Origin: Phaeodactylibacter xiamenensis
GTDB taxonomy: Bacteria; Bacteroidota; Bacteroidia; Chitinophagales; Saprospiraceae
NCBI RefSeq assembly: GCF_000759025.1
Contig: NZ_JPOS01000090.1
Location: 310,001 to 374,000 of the forward strand
DNA: 64,000 bases
Reading direction: 5' to 3'
In this document: in pieces, positions 8,704 to 17,447 of the stretch
Position numbering within the stretch: the stretch's first letter is position 1
Layout: each line of letters opens with the position of its first letter
The notes under the pieces: model-generated
Seen by the model: only the letters and a program-made list of their open reading frames with translations
What the model was told of the DNA's origin: nothing
Database searches by the model: none
Made by a program: the position numbers and the translations under genes

Positions 8704-10803
8704 TTAGTCTTCCCGAAGAATGGCCACCCCCCAGGGCTCCAGCGGAAGTACGGTCTGCCCATTGTACTTTTTGCCCGTCAGCAGATCCGTGCTGCGCATG
8801 ACTGGCCCTGCGGTCGTTTGAGGCTCGGGGCTGTAGTTGAAAACGTAGTGCAGGACGGCTCCCTGCCCGTTTACGCCTTTGCGGATGATAACAGGGAAGT
8901 GTGTATTTGGGCGCTCTACTCCTGCCTTGCCCACTGCGTCAGCGATCAGTTTTTGCATAATCGCAGGGGAGGGCCACGCTCCAATGTAGGTGGCCTGCCC
9001 TTTGCCATACCGGTTTTGAGTAATGCAGGCGTACCTGCCCCAGTGAGGATGATCGTAGCGCCCCAGCACCTCCGCTCCTTCGGGGGTTAGCAGTTCCGCC
9101 CAGATGGAGACATAATTGTCCGATTCCCCCACCCCGAACGGGTCGTCCTTTAACGGCAGGCGGTCAATACCTGTGAACTGCTGATAGGAAAACCCTAAAG
9201 TTTCCCTAAGCATTGCGGGCTGCCGCTCCATGTGCACCTGTACGTGCTCATCCGTGAACCCGCTTTTGAAACCATAAAGGATATGCCCGCCGTTTTCCAC
9301 GTAAGCATTAAGCTTTTCGAGCTCAGCATCAGAAGCGGTGTAGAGCGGAGGCACAAGCAACAGTTTGTATCGGCTCAGGTCATCCACGGTATGGTCAGCG
9401 AAATCTGCCTCTACATTCATTTTGTAAAGGGTTTCGTACCAGTTGCGCACGATATCGTTATAGTCCATCTGTTTGCTGAAGGCAAATTCCTTAAGGGAAG
9501 TAAGCGCTTCATTGCTGAAGTAGATAGCGACTTCATTGTCTTTTTTAAGATTTACCAGGGCCGGGCTGAGCTCTTCAAGTTCGGCTGCGACCTCCTTTGC
9601 TTCGAGATAAGTGGGGTTGGGCTCCATATCGTGAGAGAGCAGTCCTTTCCAGTAAGTCTCTGCACTGTTATGAATGGAGTGCCAGTGCCAGTACATTACC
9701 GCGTTGGCTCCATTGGCGAGGTGGCTGTAGGCTTGAGTGCGGAGTTGCCCTGGGTACAGCAACTCCTGATTGGAAGGACCAAGGATGCTCTGCGCGGAGG
9801 TTTCCACCACCAGGTAGTTGTCCTGCTTCATAGAGCGGGCCAGGTCACCTCCAAAAGCAATCATAACTCCGTCGAGGCGGTCACCGGTGCCATGGTAGAT
9901 ATCGATACCGGCAATATCCATAGCCCGGGCGGCTTCAAAGTGGTCTACGCTAGCCTGTATGGCATAGCTGCCGCTGCGCCAGTCCATATCGAAGTTTTGC
10001 GTCACGAACTGATGCGGCTGCTTGTATTCGTTGACAATATCCACCTGCCAGGCCAGATATTCCGTCACGAGCAGGCGGCGGAATTTTTCGAACTCATTGC
10101 GCAGGCTGCCGTTGATGGTACCGATGGTGGAAGGCATGTCCGCCCAGTCAAAAACAGAGTTGCTCCAGTAGTGCAGCCCAAAGGCTTTGTTCATGGCTTC
10201 CGGCTCACCGAATTTAGCCTTCAGGTATGCCACAAACTGCGCCTGAACATTGGCGCCTTCCGCACCGTAGTGTTTGGTTTCATTATCGACCTGAAAGCCG
10301 ATCACCGCCGGGTGGCGGGCCGTAGTTTCCATCTGCCTGCGAATGATACGCTCGGCATGGAACCGGAAAGCCGAATTGGAAATATCCATAATCTGCCGGG
10401 CGCCATAGGGGCGTTGCCCGTTTTTGTTGGTGAGCAAAATGTCAGGATGTTTTTTAGCCAGCCAGGAAGGTATAGCGTAAGTGGGCGTACCAATAATTAC
10501 CTTTAGCCCATAGGCATGCAGCGTGTCAAGGATGCGGGTAAGGTAGTCCGTTTTGAACACACCGTCCTGCGGCTCCTGATAAGCCCAGGTCGATTCCCCA
10601 ATGCGCACCACATTGATCCCGCAGTCTTTCATCATTGCAGCATCTTCCGACAGGCGGTCGGTGGGCAGGTATTCGTAATAATAAGCCACCCCATATAGGA
10701 TTTCGTCCATTTTGCCAGGGGTAAAAGCAGGTTGTGCCCACACAGAGGCACTAACAGCGCTAAATAGCGTCAAAAAAAGGAGAAGTCGCAGTAATTGCAT
10801 CAT
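8704..10803 (-). CDS. GH42-family beta-galactosidase, exported
   Basis: The 699-residue protein has a signal peptide (about 1-23), a GH42 TIM barrel (about 35-400), a glutamine-amidotransferase-like trimerisation domain (about 405-610; ILYGFKSGFTDEH) and a C-terminal beta domain. The likely acid/base is Glu175 (FQVDNETKHYG) and the likely nucleophile is Glu334 (YLVVETSA). It should hydrolyse terminal beta-galactosides in the periplasm or outside the cell. It is divergent from glycogen phosphorylase at 10984, so the two may be parts of carbohydrate use without being one operon. Confidence 0.92.
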   Translation of the reverse strand: MMQLLRLLLFLTLFSAVSASVWAQPAFTPGKMDEILYGVAYYYEYLPTDRLSEDAAMMKDCGINVVRIGESTWAYQEPQDGVFKTDYLTRILDTLHAYGLKVIIGTPTYAIPSWLAKKHPDILLTNKNGQRPYGARQIMDISNSAFRFHAERIIRRQMETTARHPAVIGFQVDNETKHYGAEGANVQAQFVAYLKAKFGEPEAMNKAFGLHYWSNSVFDWADMPSTIGTINGSLRNEFEKFRRLLVTEYLAWQVDIVNEYKQPHQFVTQNFDMDWRSGSYAIQASVDHFEAARAMDIAGIDIYHGTGDRLDGVMIAFGGDLARSMKQDNYLVVETSAQSILGPSNQELLYPGQLRTQAYSHLANGANAVMYWHWHSIHNSAETYWKGLLSHDMEPNPTYLEAKEVAAELEELSPALVNLKKDNEVAIYFSNEALTSLKEFAFSKQMDYNDIVRNWYETLYKMNVEADFADHTVDDLSRYKLLLVPPLYTASDAELEKLNAYVENGGHILYGFKSGFTDEHVQVHMERQPAMLRETLGFSYQQFTGIDRLPLKDDPFGVGESDNYVSIWAELLTPEGAEVLGRYDHPHWGRYACITQNRYGKGQATYIGAWPSPAIMQKLIADAVGKAGVERPNTHFPVIIRKGVNGQGAVLHYVFNYSPEPQTTAGPVMRSTDLLTGKKYNGQTVLPLEPWGVAILRED

Positions 10804-10951
10804 GTTTTAGTGGTTTTGAGCCTGTTTTTACCTGTCAATATAGCGGACTGGCATACAGGTGAGCACAGGATGCGCCTTCACTTTATAAGAACCGCAACCC
10901 GGCTTAGTGTACTTTTCACAAGAATACCTGTGCTTTCCGGTGAATTCCGGT

Positions 10952-10959
10952 TATTTTTG
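10952..10959 (+). promoter_or_regulatory. -7 box of glycogen phosphorylase
   Basis: TATTTTTG matches TAnnTTTG and lies 25 nt before the ATG at 10984. The -33 region is only TTT-like (10934-10936), so the call rests on the -7 box. Confidence 0.5.
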
Positions 10960-10983
10960 CAGCCTCATTAAAAACCATTCTGT

Positions 10984-13548
10984 ATGATTGGCCAATTGAA
11001 AGACAATAAAATACAACTCAAGCGCATCTTCATTGAGTCTACACTCCCGGATGCCCTGCAGCCCCTGAAGGTGCTCGCCAACAACATCTGGTGGTCCTGG
11101 AACAAGGAGGCCATCGCGCTTTTCGAGTACATTGATAAGGAGCAGTACATTGCGCTGCGCTATAACCCCGTTGCTCTGCTGGAGCAGCTTTCGCCAAAGC
11201 GGGCCGAAGAACTGGTGAATGACAAGGACTTTCTTCAGCGCCTGCAAGGTGTGGTCAGGGAATTTGAAGCCTACATAGCAGTCAGCCCGGAAGCGGGCAG
11301 CCCCAAAATTGCTTACTTCAGCATGGAATACGGGCTGCACATCTCCCTGCGCCTCTATTCCGGAGGATTGGGCGTGCTGGCCGGCGACTACCTGAAGGAA
11401 GCTTCGGACGACAATTCCAATATGATCGCCGTAGGCTTGCTGTACCGCTATGGCTACTTCGAGCAGGCCATTTCCCTCCACGGCGATCAGATCAACAACT
11501 TCCCGCCACAGAAATTTACCAAACTGCCCATTCAGCCGGTGCGCGATGAGCAGGGCGAGTGGGTCAAAATCAGCGTTGGGCTGAAGGGCCGTATGGTCTA
11601 CGCCAAAGTCTGGGAACTCAAAGTAGGCCGGATATCGCTCTACCTACTCGACACGGACATTGATGAGAATGAATGGCACGACCGCTCCCTGACCCACCAA
11701 TTGTACGGAGGGGACAATGAGCACCGCCTGCGCCAGGAAATTCTCCTGGGCATCGGGGGCATCCGTGCGCTGCGGGCTTTAGGCTATGATGATGCCGATA
11801 TCTACCACTGCAACGAAGGCCACGCGGCATTCCTCAACCTGGAGCGCCTGAAGAATTACATTCAGCACGAGGGCATGAGCTACGAAATGGCACTGGAAAC
11901 GGTGCGTTCCTCTTCCCTCTTCACCACCCACACACCGGTACCGGCCGGGCACGACTACTTCCACGAAGACCTGCTGCGGGAATATCTTTACAGCTATGCT
12001 GCGGAGCTTGGCATCGAGTGGTCGCGGTTCGTCGCCCTGGGCAAAATTGACCCGCACAACCACGATGAGCTGTTCTCCATGAGCCACCTGGCCATCCGCC
12101 TTTCACAGGAGGTCAACGGGGTAAGTGAATTGCACGGGGCGGTCTCTCAAAAGATGTTCAAAGTGCTTTACCCGGGCTACCACCCCGAGGAGCTCCACCT
12201 GGGATACGTGACCAACTCTGTCCACTACCCGACCTGGATTGCGAAAGAGTGGAATGACCTTTACCTGGAGACCTTTGGTAATGGCTTCCTCCGCGATCAG
12301 TCCAATAAGGAGTACTGGCGCAAAATCCACAATGTCCCTTCTGAGCAAATCATGGGCATCCGCCGCAAGCTTAAGGCCCGCCTGCTCGACTATGTGCGGG
12401 AGACTATGCAGGAAGACCTGACCCGCCGGGGCGAGAACCCACGCAGTATTTTTGAGCTGATCAACGCCATCAAAGACAACGCGCTGGTGATTGGCTTTGC
12501 ACGCCGGTTTGCCACTTACAAGCGGGCCCACCTGTTGTTCACCAACCTGGAGCGCCTGAGCAGCATCGTCAGCAACAGTGACCGACCGATCATCTTCCTG
12601 TTTGCCGGTAAGGCCCACCCGGCTGATGGCGGTGGACAAGGGCTGATCAAGCACATCATTGACGTATCCAAGCGGCCTGAATTCCGCGGCAAGGTGATCT
12701 TCCTCGAGAATTACAACATGGAGATGGCCAAGCTGCTGGTACAAGGTGTGGACATCTGGCTCAATACCCCTACCCGCCCGAAGGAAGCTTCCGGTACGAG
12801 CGGTATGAAAGCGGCTCTGAACGGCGTGATGAACTTCAGCGTACTCGATGGCTGGTGGGCAGAAGGCTACCGTCCGGATGCAGGCTGGGCCCTGCCGCTG
12901 GAGCGCACCTACGACAATCAGGACCTCCAAAATGAGCTGGACGCCGAGTCCATCTACAATATCCTGGAGTTTGATATTCTGCCCACCTACTACGAGCAGG
13001 ATGAGAACGGCATTTCCGAAAAGTGGGTCAGCTACATCCGGCAAATCATCGCGGAGGTCGCCCCCGATTTCACCATGAAGCGGATGCTCGACCACTACTA
13101 CGAGCGCTTCTATCACAAGCTGGCGCAGCGGGGCCGTGCCCTCCGTGCCGACAACTACGCCGGTGCACGTCAGGTAGCAAAGTGGAAGCATACGATGGAG
13201 CAGCGCTGGGACCGCATCGAGCTGGCGCAAGCCGACACCTTCGACAGCGACAACCGCGCCCTGCAGGTCGGCGAGCACTTTTACGCTGACCTCAAGCTCT
13301 ACCTCAATGGAGTATCTGCCGAAGACGTAGGCGTGGAAGTCGTTTTCTTCAGCCGCGTGGATGAAGAAGTCCTGAAGCTTCAATTCAAGGAAGAGCTGGA
13401 ACTGAAGGAAGTCAAAGACGGCGTCGCCACCTACCACTGCGAGCTGGATCCCAAGCTGGCGGGTGTGTACGAATACGGTTTCCGGGCCTTCCCGAAATCC
13501 GGTCAGCTGGCGCACCGTCAGGATTTGCCGCTGGTGAAGTGGTTGTAG
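10984..13548 (+). CDS. glgP: Alpha-glucan (glycogen/maltodextrin) phosphorylase
   Basis: The 854-residue GT35 enzyme phosphorolyses alpha-1,4-glucans to glucose-1-phosphate in the cytoplasm. The N-terminal DUF3417-type region (LKVLANNIWWSWNKEAIALF) marks the shorter Thermotoga/maltodextrin type. Active-site features are visible: HTPVPAGHD, RFATYKRA, FAGKAHPAD and the PLP segment EASGTSGMKAALNG, with Lys609 as the likely Schiff-base lysine. A strong terminator follows immediately, and its own -7 box lies upstream, so it appears to be a single-gene unit. Confidence 0.95.
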   Translation: MIGQLKDNKIQLKRIFIESTLPDALQPLKVLANNIWWSWNKEAIALFEYIDKEQYIALRYNPVALLEQLSPKRAEELVNDKDFLQRLQGVVREFEAYIAVSPEAGSPKIAYFSMEYGLHISLRLYSGGLGVLAGDYLKEASDDNSNMIAVGLLYRYGYFEQAISLHGDQINNFPPQKFTKLPIQPVRDEQGEWVKISVGLKGRMVYAKVWELKVGRISLYLLDTDIDENEWHDRSLTHQLYGGDNEHRLRQEILLGIGGIRALRALGYDDADIYHCNEGHAAFLNLERLKNYIQHEGMSYEMALETVRSSSLFTTHTPVPAGHDYFHEDLLREYLYSYAAELGIEWSRFVALGKIDPHNHDELFSMSHLAIRLSQEVNGVSELHGAVSQKMFKVLYPGYHPEELHLGYVTNSVHYPTWIAKEWNDLYLETFGNGFLRDQSNKEYWRKIHNVPSEQIMGIRRKLKARLLDYVRETMQEDLTRRGENPRSIFELINAIKDNALVIGFARRFATYKRAHLLFTNLERLSSIVSNSDRPIIFLFAGKAHPADGGGQGLIKHIIDVSKRPEFRGKVIFLENYNMEMAKLLVQGVDIWLNTPTRPKEASGTSGMKAALNGVMNFSVLDGWWAEGYRPDAGWALPLERTYDNQDLQNELDAESIYNILEFDILPTYYEQDENGISEKWVSYIRQIIAEVAPDFTMKRMLDHYYERFYHKLAQRGRALRADNYAGARQVAKWKHTMEQRWDRIELAQADTFDSDNRALQVGEHFYADLKLYLNGVSAEDVGVEVVFFSRVDEEVLKLQFKEELELKEVKDGVATYHCELDPKLAGVYEYGFRAFPKSGQLAHRQDLPLVKWL

Positions 13549-13569
13549 AATAGTATTTTGAAAATACAG

Positions 13570-13612
13570 CGGCCGTGCCACTCTTGTAGTTGTGGCACGG
13601 CCGTTTTTTTTT
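13570..13612 (+). terminator. Intrinsic terminator after glgP
   Basis: CGGCCGTGCCAC (13570-13581) pairs perfectly with GTGGCACGGCCG (13592-13603), and nine T follow. This is one of the clearest terminators in the window. Confidence 0.92.
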
Positions 13613-13771
13613 ATTGACTTCTACAGCCTGAGTTTTAATGCTGCCCCAACTCCTTTAAAAGCATTGTCCTTTTACCTTTAATTGAAGGTTTTTATTACTT
13701 CTTGACCGGCACTAATCTATTACAGATCGTATTAGTAACTTGAAAATCAATTAAGATCAGGCTATATTGCC

Positions 13772-14176
13772 TTGAACAATAGCTATGAGATGGAAAATAA
13801 TCAATGCATGGGCGATGCCGTCTTCCGGGCCCGCAGCCTTTACCATTTGGTCGATCCGACATATCGATTTAACAATTCAGCCCTTTGCCAACAAAATGCG
13901 GCGATGCAGGTGCCAAAAGCAGCACCACCGCTTGACTTCACCCTGTTTCCCAACCCCACCTCCGGCCTTACGGTGCTACAATTTAACACGCCGATCACTG
14001 GCCGGATCAGCGTTACCCTCTATAGCCTACAGGGTCAGCCAATACTACAACAAATGGCTGAGGAGGGCGCACAGCACGTTTTGCTGGAAACAGCAGCTTT
14101 ACCCGGTGGGACTTACTTCTGCAGGGTGACTGGAGCTGATGGAATAACGGGCGTGAAGAAGTTGGTGAAGTTATAA
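13772..14176 (+). pseudogene. Detached T9SS type A sorting-domain fragment
   Basis: The frame opens at TTG 13772 (next ATG 13790) and encodes about 45 unremarkable residues without a signal peptide, then a full T9SS type A C-terminal domain (FTLFPNPTSGLTVLQF through GVKKLVKL). The last 80 residues closely match the tail of the next gene (shared LYSLQGQP, EGAQH, LLETAALP, GTYFCRV, KKLVKL). Without a signal peptide it cannot be exported as it stands, so it is probably the 3' remnant of a duplicated gene. A functional small gene cannot be excluded. Confidence 0.5.
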
Positions 14177-14185
14177 GATCATAAC

Positions 14186-14220
14186 CAAGGGCTATCCAGT
14201 AATGTCTTGGATAGCCCTTG
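14186..14220 (+). terminator. Hairpin between the sorting-domain fragment and the next gene
   Basis: CAAGGGCTATCCA (14186-14198) pairs perfectly with TGGATAGCCCTTG (14208-14220). Only a short T stretch follows, so it is a likely but not ideal terminator, 19 bp before the next ATG. Confidence 0.65.
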
Positions 14221-14238
14221 TTGAATAAAGCGTAAAAC

Positions 14239-15762
14239 ATGAAACACTGGCTTCAACAAATACTTCTACCTTTATTTTTGCTTGCTCTGATCACTGCAAA
14301 TGCTCAAAAGCATGATTTTGCGTGGCTTATGGGCTACAATAGTGAAAACCCAATAGGCTATGAAGGCATGGTTCTTAACTTCAATGAAATGCCCCCCGAA
14401 GTAGCCCCCTTCCCTATAACTGCAAATCTCTATATAAGCAGTGCATCCATTTCGGACAAAAATGGCAGCCCTGCTTTTTATACCGATGGCTGTCATATTT
14501 ACAATATGGCAGAAAACATCATGGAAAACGGCAACAGTATCAATCCAGGGGCTATCCACCAGATTCAATGTGGCCTAATTGGCTACACCGCCGGCCGCCA
14601 AAGCAGTTTAATTCTGCCCATGCCCGGCAGCGACAGCCTCTACTACCTCTTCCACAAGCGGATCATTTATCAGGAAGAGCCGGTCTTTGATGTCATCACC
14701 GACCGTATCCTTTATTCTGTAGTAGATATGAGCGCCAATCAGGGGCTGGGCCGGGTGGTGGAGAAAAATGTTGCCCTTTTTGAGGAACCTACGGTAGGGG
14801 GGCAATTAACGGCAGTAAAGCACGCCAACGGGGAAGATTGGTGGATTGTGAACGCTTTGGATCAATCCCCAGAATATGCTTTTTTTCTACTCGATAATAC
14901 GGGCGCTGCGTTTTCTCATATAGATTCAATGGGCCTGCCAGCTTCCTATAGTGGATCAAGAGGCGGTCAGGCCAGCTTCTCCCCCGACGGCCGCTACTAC
15001 GCCCGCTACAGTGCCGACGGGCTCTTCCTCATGGAATTCGACCGGCAGGCCGGGGCGCTGAGTGCGTTTCAGCATATCCCCATACCGGACGTGCATGCAC
15101 GGGGCGGGGTAGCCTTCTCCCCCAGCTCAGAGCTGTGTTACGTCAGCGCCTTTGATACCATTATGCAGTTTGACCTCATGGCACCGGACATTGAAGCTTC
15201 CGGTGTTGTCGTTGCGGTATATGATGGCTTTCTGGATAATTATGCTATTACCTTTGGAAACCTTCAACTTGGGCCAGACTGTAAAATTTATAGTAATGTA
15301 TTTGCTACCGTGCCTTATCTTCATGTCATACACCAGCCCAATGAAAGAGGCACTACCTGTCAGGTAGAGCAAAGGGGGCTACAACTGCCTCACCGGCTCG
15401 CTAGTACACTCCCCCACTTCCCCAACTACCGCCTCGGCCCCCTAATCCCCGGCGAGGCACCGCCTCCGCCCTGCGAGACGGTGGTGAGTACGCCTGCTGT
15501 GCCGCTACAGGCCGGGCCCGGCTTCAGCCTCTACCCCAACCCTACCTCCGGGCTTACGACGGTGGAATTCAGCACCCCGCTTTCCGGCAGGGCAAATGTC
15601 ACCCTCTACAGCCTTCAGGGGCAGCCGGTACTGCAACAAACGGCAGGAGAAGGCGCACAGCATATCCTGCTGGAAACAGCGGCATTGCCCAGCGGGACTT
15701 ACTTTTGCAGGGTGATGGGAGCTAATGGAGTGATAGGCATGAAGAAGTTGGTGAAGTTATAA
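14239..15762 (+). CDS. T9SS type A-secreted protein with propeller-like repeats
   Basis: The 507-residue protein has a signal peptide (MKHWLQQILLPLFLLALITANA), a central region with WD40/PD40-like blades (QASFSPDGRYYARYSADGLF, VAFSPSSELCYVSAFDTIMQ), a Pro-rich linker (about 405-425) and a type A sorting domain at about 427-507 (FSLYPNPTSGLTTVEF to GMKKLVKL). It is predicted to cross the outer membrane through the type IX system. No enzymatic motif is visible; the propeller suggests binding. Its tail is duplicated upstream at 13.9-14.18 kb. Confidence 0.85.
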   Translation: MKHWLQQILLPLFLLALITANAQKHDFAWLMGYNSENPIGYEGMVLNFNEMPPEVAPFPITANLYISSASISDKNGSPAFYTDGCHIYNMAENIMENGNSINPGAIHQIQCGLIGYTAGRQSSLILPMPGSDSLYYLFHKRIIYQEEPVFDVITDRILYSVVDMSANQGLGRVVEKNVALFEEPTVGGQLTAVKHANGEDWWIVNALDQSPEYAFFLLDNTGAAFSHIDSMGLPASYSGSRGGQASFSPDGRYYARYSADGLFLMEFDRQAGALSAFQHIPIPDVHARGGVAFSPSSELCYVSAFDTIMQFDLMAPDIEASGVVVAVYDGFLDNYAITFGNLQLGPDCKIYSNVFATVPYLHVIHQPNERGTTCQVEQRGLQLPHRLASTLPHFPNYRLGPLIPGEAPPPPCETVVSTPAVPLQAGPGFSLYPNPTSGLTTVEFSTPLSGRANVTLYSLQGQPVLQQTAGEGAQHILLETAALPSGTYFCRVMGANGVIGMKKLVKL

Positions 15763-16210
15763 TGGTAAGCGTTTTCTGATTTTGGAGTCAGTCTCTACAT
15801 TAATATTTGTACAGAACGACCAGCTAAATGGCGCTCGATCTGTCAGAAAAGTACAATGATAGCGAGGTAAAAAAAGGTAGCCGGACTTGAAAAATTTACC
15901 TTTGCTTTTGGGATAAGCAGGCAGGCATTAAGTCAAACGAAGAAATTGGGAAAATTGCCGGCTACCATTGTATGTTGCTACCGTTCTGCCCCTGCGAAAT
16001 TTGGGAAACGCAAAAGCAGAAACCATATTTAGGGTAAACCGTGGTAATCTGTTGAGAACAAGATGGGAAGGCCAAATCCTCAGGCACCAACGGCATGACC
16101 ACTCTGCCATCAGCCGTAGCTGATGGGCAGATTAGGTCGTCTTGTAGTTAGTTGCTCTTCCGGACTTGGGGGGAAGTCGGCTACTGATCCCGGAAATAGA
16201 TCAGCAGTTT
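15763..16210. other. Non-coding stretch, possible decayed transposase remnant
   Basis: No intact gene is visible. Near 15828-15890 one frame reads MALDLSEKYNDSEVKKGSRT and stops; another frame then reads FAFGISRQALSQTKKLGK (about 15900-15955), which recalls an IS3-type orfA end followed by an orfB start. GGTAGCCGG near 15876 and CCGGCTACC near 15958 form a 9-bp inverted repeat. The match is short and may be chance. Confidence 0.25.
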
Positions 16211-16371
16211 AGACTATATTGGGATTTCACCCTTTGGGCTGCATTTGTCAAATTTCATCCTGTACTTCGTTGCTCTTCAGTCGCTTAGCTCAGGCTAGGC
16301 TCCTTCATCGCGCCTTGTTCAGAATAAAATTTGACTACATTCGCTCCAAAAGCGAATTCCCAACATAGTCT
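16211..16371. repeat. 161-bp imperfect palindromic (MITE-like) element
   Basis: The left end AGACTATATTGGGATTTC (from 16211) mirrors the right end as GACTATGTTGGGAATTC (read on -, from 16370). The pairing continues inward through GTCAAATTTCATCCTGTAC (16247) against GTCAAATTTTATTCTGAAC, and centres on TAGCTCAGGCTA near 16286. Read on the minus strand, the core contains CAAGGCGC, TAGCCTGAGCTA and CAACGAAG in the same order as CAAGGCGC, TAGCCTAAGCTA and CAACGATG in the element at 626-793. Non-coding; a mobile palindromic repeat is the best guess. Confidence 0.7.
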
Positions 16372-16599
16372 TAGGTTTAAGACTCCCCTGGATTTTGATT
16401 TGCTGCCCAAAGAAACGAAAAAAATCAAATATTCTTTTCTTTAATCTAAATTATTGACCGGCAGAGGAGGCTTTTACCCCTCCCCACCGGTCAATGGCGT
16501 CATGGGATTATACAGGTTTTAGGTGTAATTCATTGCTTTATCCGCTCAGGTTTTTAAACGTTACGGATTGAAAGGAAAAAATTTTGGAAAAGTTTTTTT

Positions 16600-16781
16600 G
16601 TGGTGCACGCGAAGAGCGCGGAGGGAGCACGCGGAGTACGCAAAGTAACAAATGGCACCACTTCGCGCCCTGTGCGAAAATCTTCCTCTCCTTAGCATGA
16701 AATCTCTCGCAAATCATGAACTGGGCACATAGAGAACGCAAAGCAGAATCAACAGCCTCTTTGCGCCCTTTGCGTGAAACA
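16600..16781. repeat. Inverted low-complexity repeat of GCGCAAAG type
   Basis: GTGGTGC (16600-16606) pairs with GCACCAC (16655-16661), and GCGAAGAGCGCGG-like units face CTTCGCGCCC and CTTTGCGCCCTTTGCGTGAA-like units further right. The same kind of sequence recurs at 37272-37392. An open frame across it (16538-16741, minus) is composed of repeat sequence and is not taken as a gene. Confidence 0.55.
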
Positions 16782-16886
16782 TACCTCCACTTTTTACACC
16801 GGTAAATCCCTATCCGGGCAGGGACTTCCGGGAAAAACCAGTAAATTTCGGGTGAAGACGTAACATGCTTTCAAAAAACACGATCA

Positions 16887-17432
16887 ATGAGTGAAAGCTA
16901 CTCAGAAGACAATGCGCTGCTGGAGCAACTGCGCAGCGGTGACCAAAATGCCTGGCGGAACCTGTACGAAGAGGTCCGCTCCCCCTTCCGGCTGTACTTT
17001 ATCCGGTACGGGACGGCACCGGAGGTCGCCACAAAGATGTTCCAGGAAGCCATGGTCATTCTCAACCGGAATATCCGGACCGGGAAGCTTCAGGCACCGC
17101 TAAAAAGCGCCCTTCGTACCTATATTATTGGGATCGGCCGGGTGCTGCTGATGCGCAAAGGGACAGACACGCAGCAATGGGAAGGAGAAATTCCGGAAAT
17201 CCCCATCCTTCCCGAGGTGGAAGACCAACAGGAACGCAAGGCCAAAGCTCAGCTTGCCCGGCAATTGCTGGACCGCCTGGGCTCGCCCTGCCGCGAACTG
17301 CTGGAGCTGTTTTACCTCAAAAACTATGTCATGGAAGCCATTGCCAGGGAGCTGGATCTGCCGTCTCCCGGAGCTGCCAGACGCCGCAAACACGATTGCC
17401 TCCGCAAAATGCGAGAGCTGATGACTGCTTGA
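16887..17432 (+). CDS. ECF-type RNA polymerase sigma factor
   Basis: The 181-residue protein has a sigma region 2 (about 8-75: LLEQLRSGDQNAWRNLYEEV, ATKMFQEAMVILNRNI) and a region 4 helix-turn-helix (about 120-178: SPCRELLELFYLKNYVMEAI, ARELDLPSPGAARRRKHDCL). The region 2/4 linker is short, as in ECF factors. It lies 15 bp before a one-pass membrane protein that is the probable anti-sigma partner. The cluster continues, convergently, with a TPR-CHAT protease. The promoter it recognises is unknown. Confidence 0.88.
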   Translation: MSESYSEDNALLEQLRSGDQNAWRNLYEEVRSPFRLYFIRYGTAPEVATKMFQEAMVILNRNIRTGKLQAPLKSALRTYIIGIGRVLLMRKGTDTQQWEGEIPEIPILPEVEDQQERKAKAQLARQLLDRLGSPCRELLELFYLKNYVMEAIARELDLPSPGAARRRKHDCLRKMRELMTA

Positions 17433-17447
17433 TGCCACTTTAATTCA

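Noticed and set aside
9232-10506. 424-residue + strand frame opposite the beta-galactosidase
   Set aside because: Shadow of the GH42 gene, which has clear catalytic motifs.
12103-13581. 492-residue minus-strand frame opposite glgP
   Set aside because: Antisense shadow of a conserved enzyme; no signal, motif or upstream promoter.
16538-16741. 67-residue minus-strand ORF
   Set aside because: Lies in an inverted repeat; Cys/Arg-rich reading is typical of repeat DNA, not of a gene.
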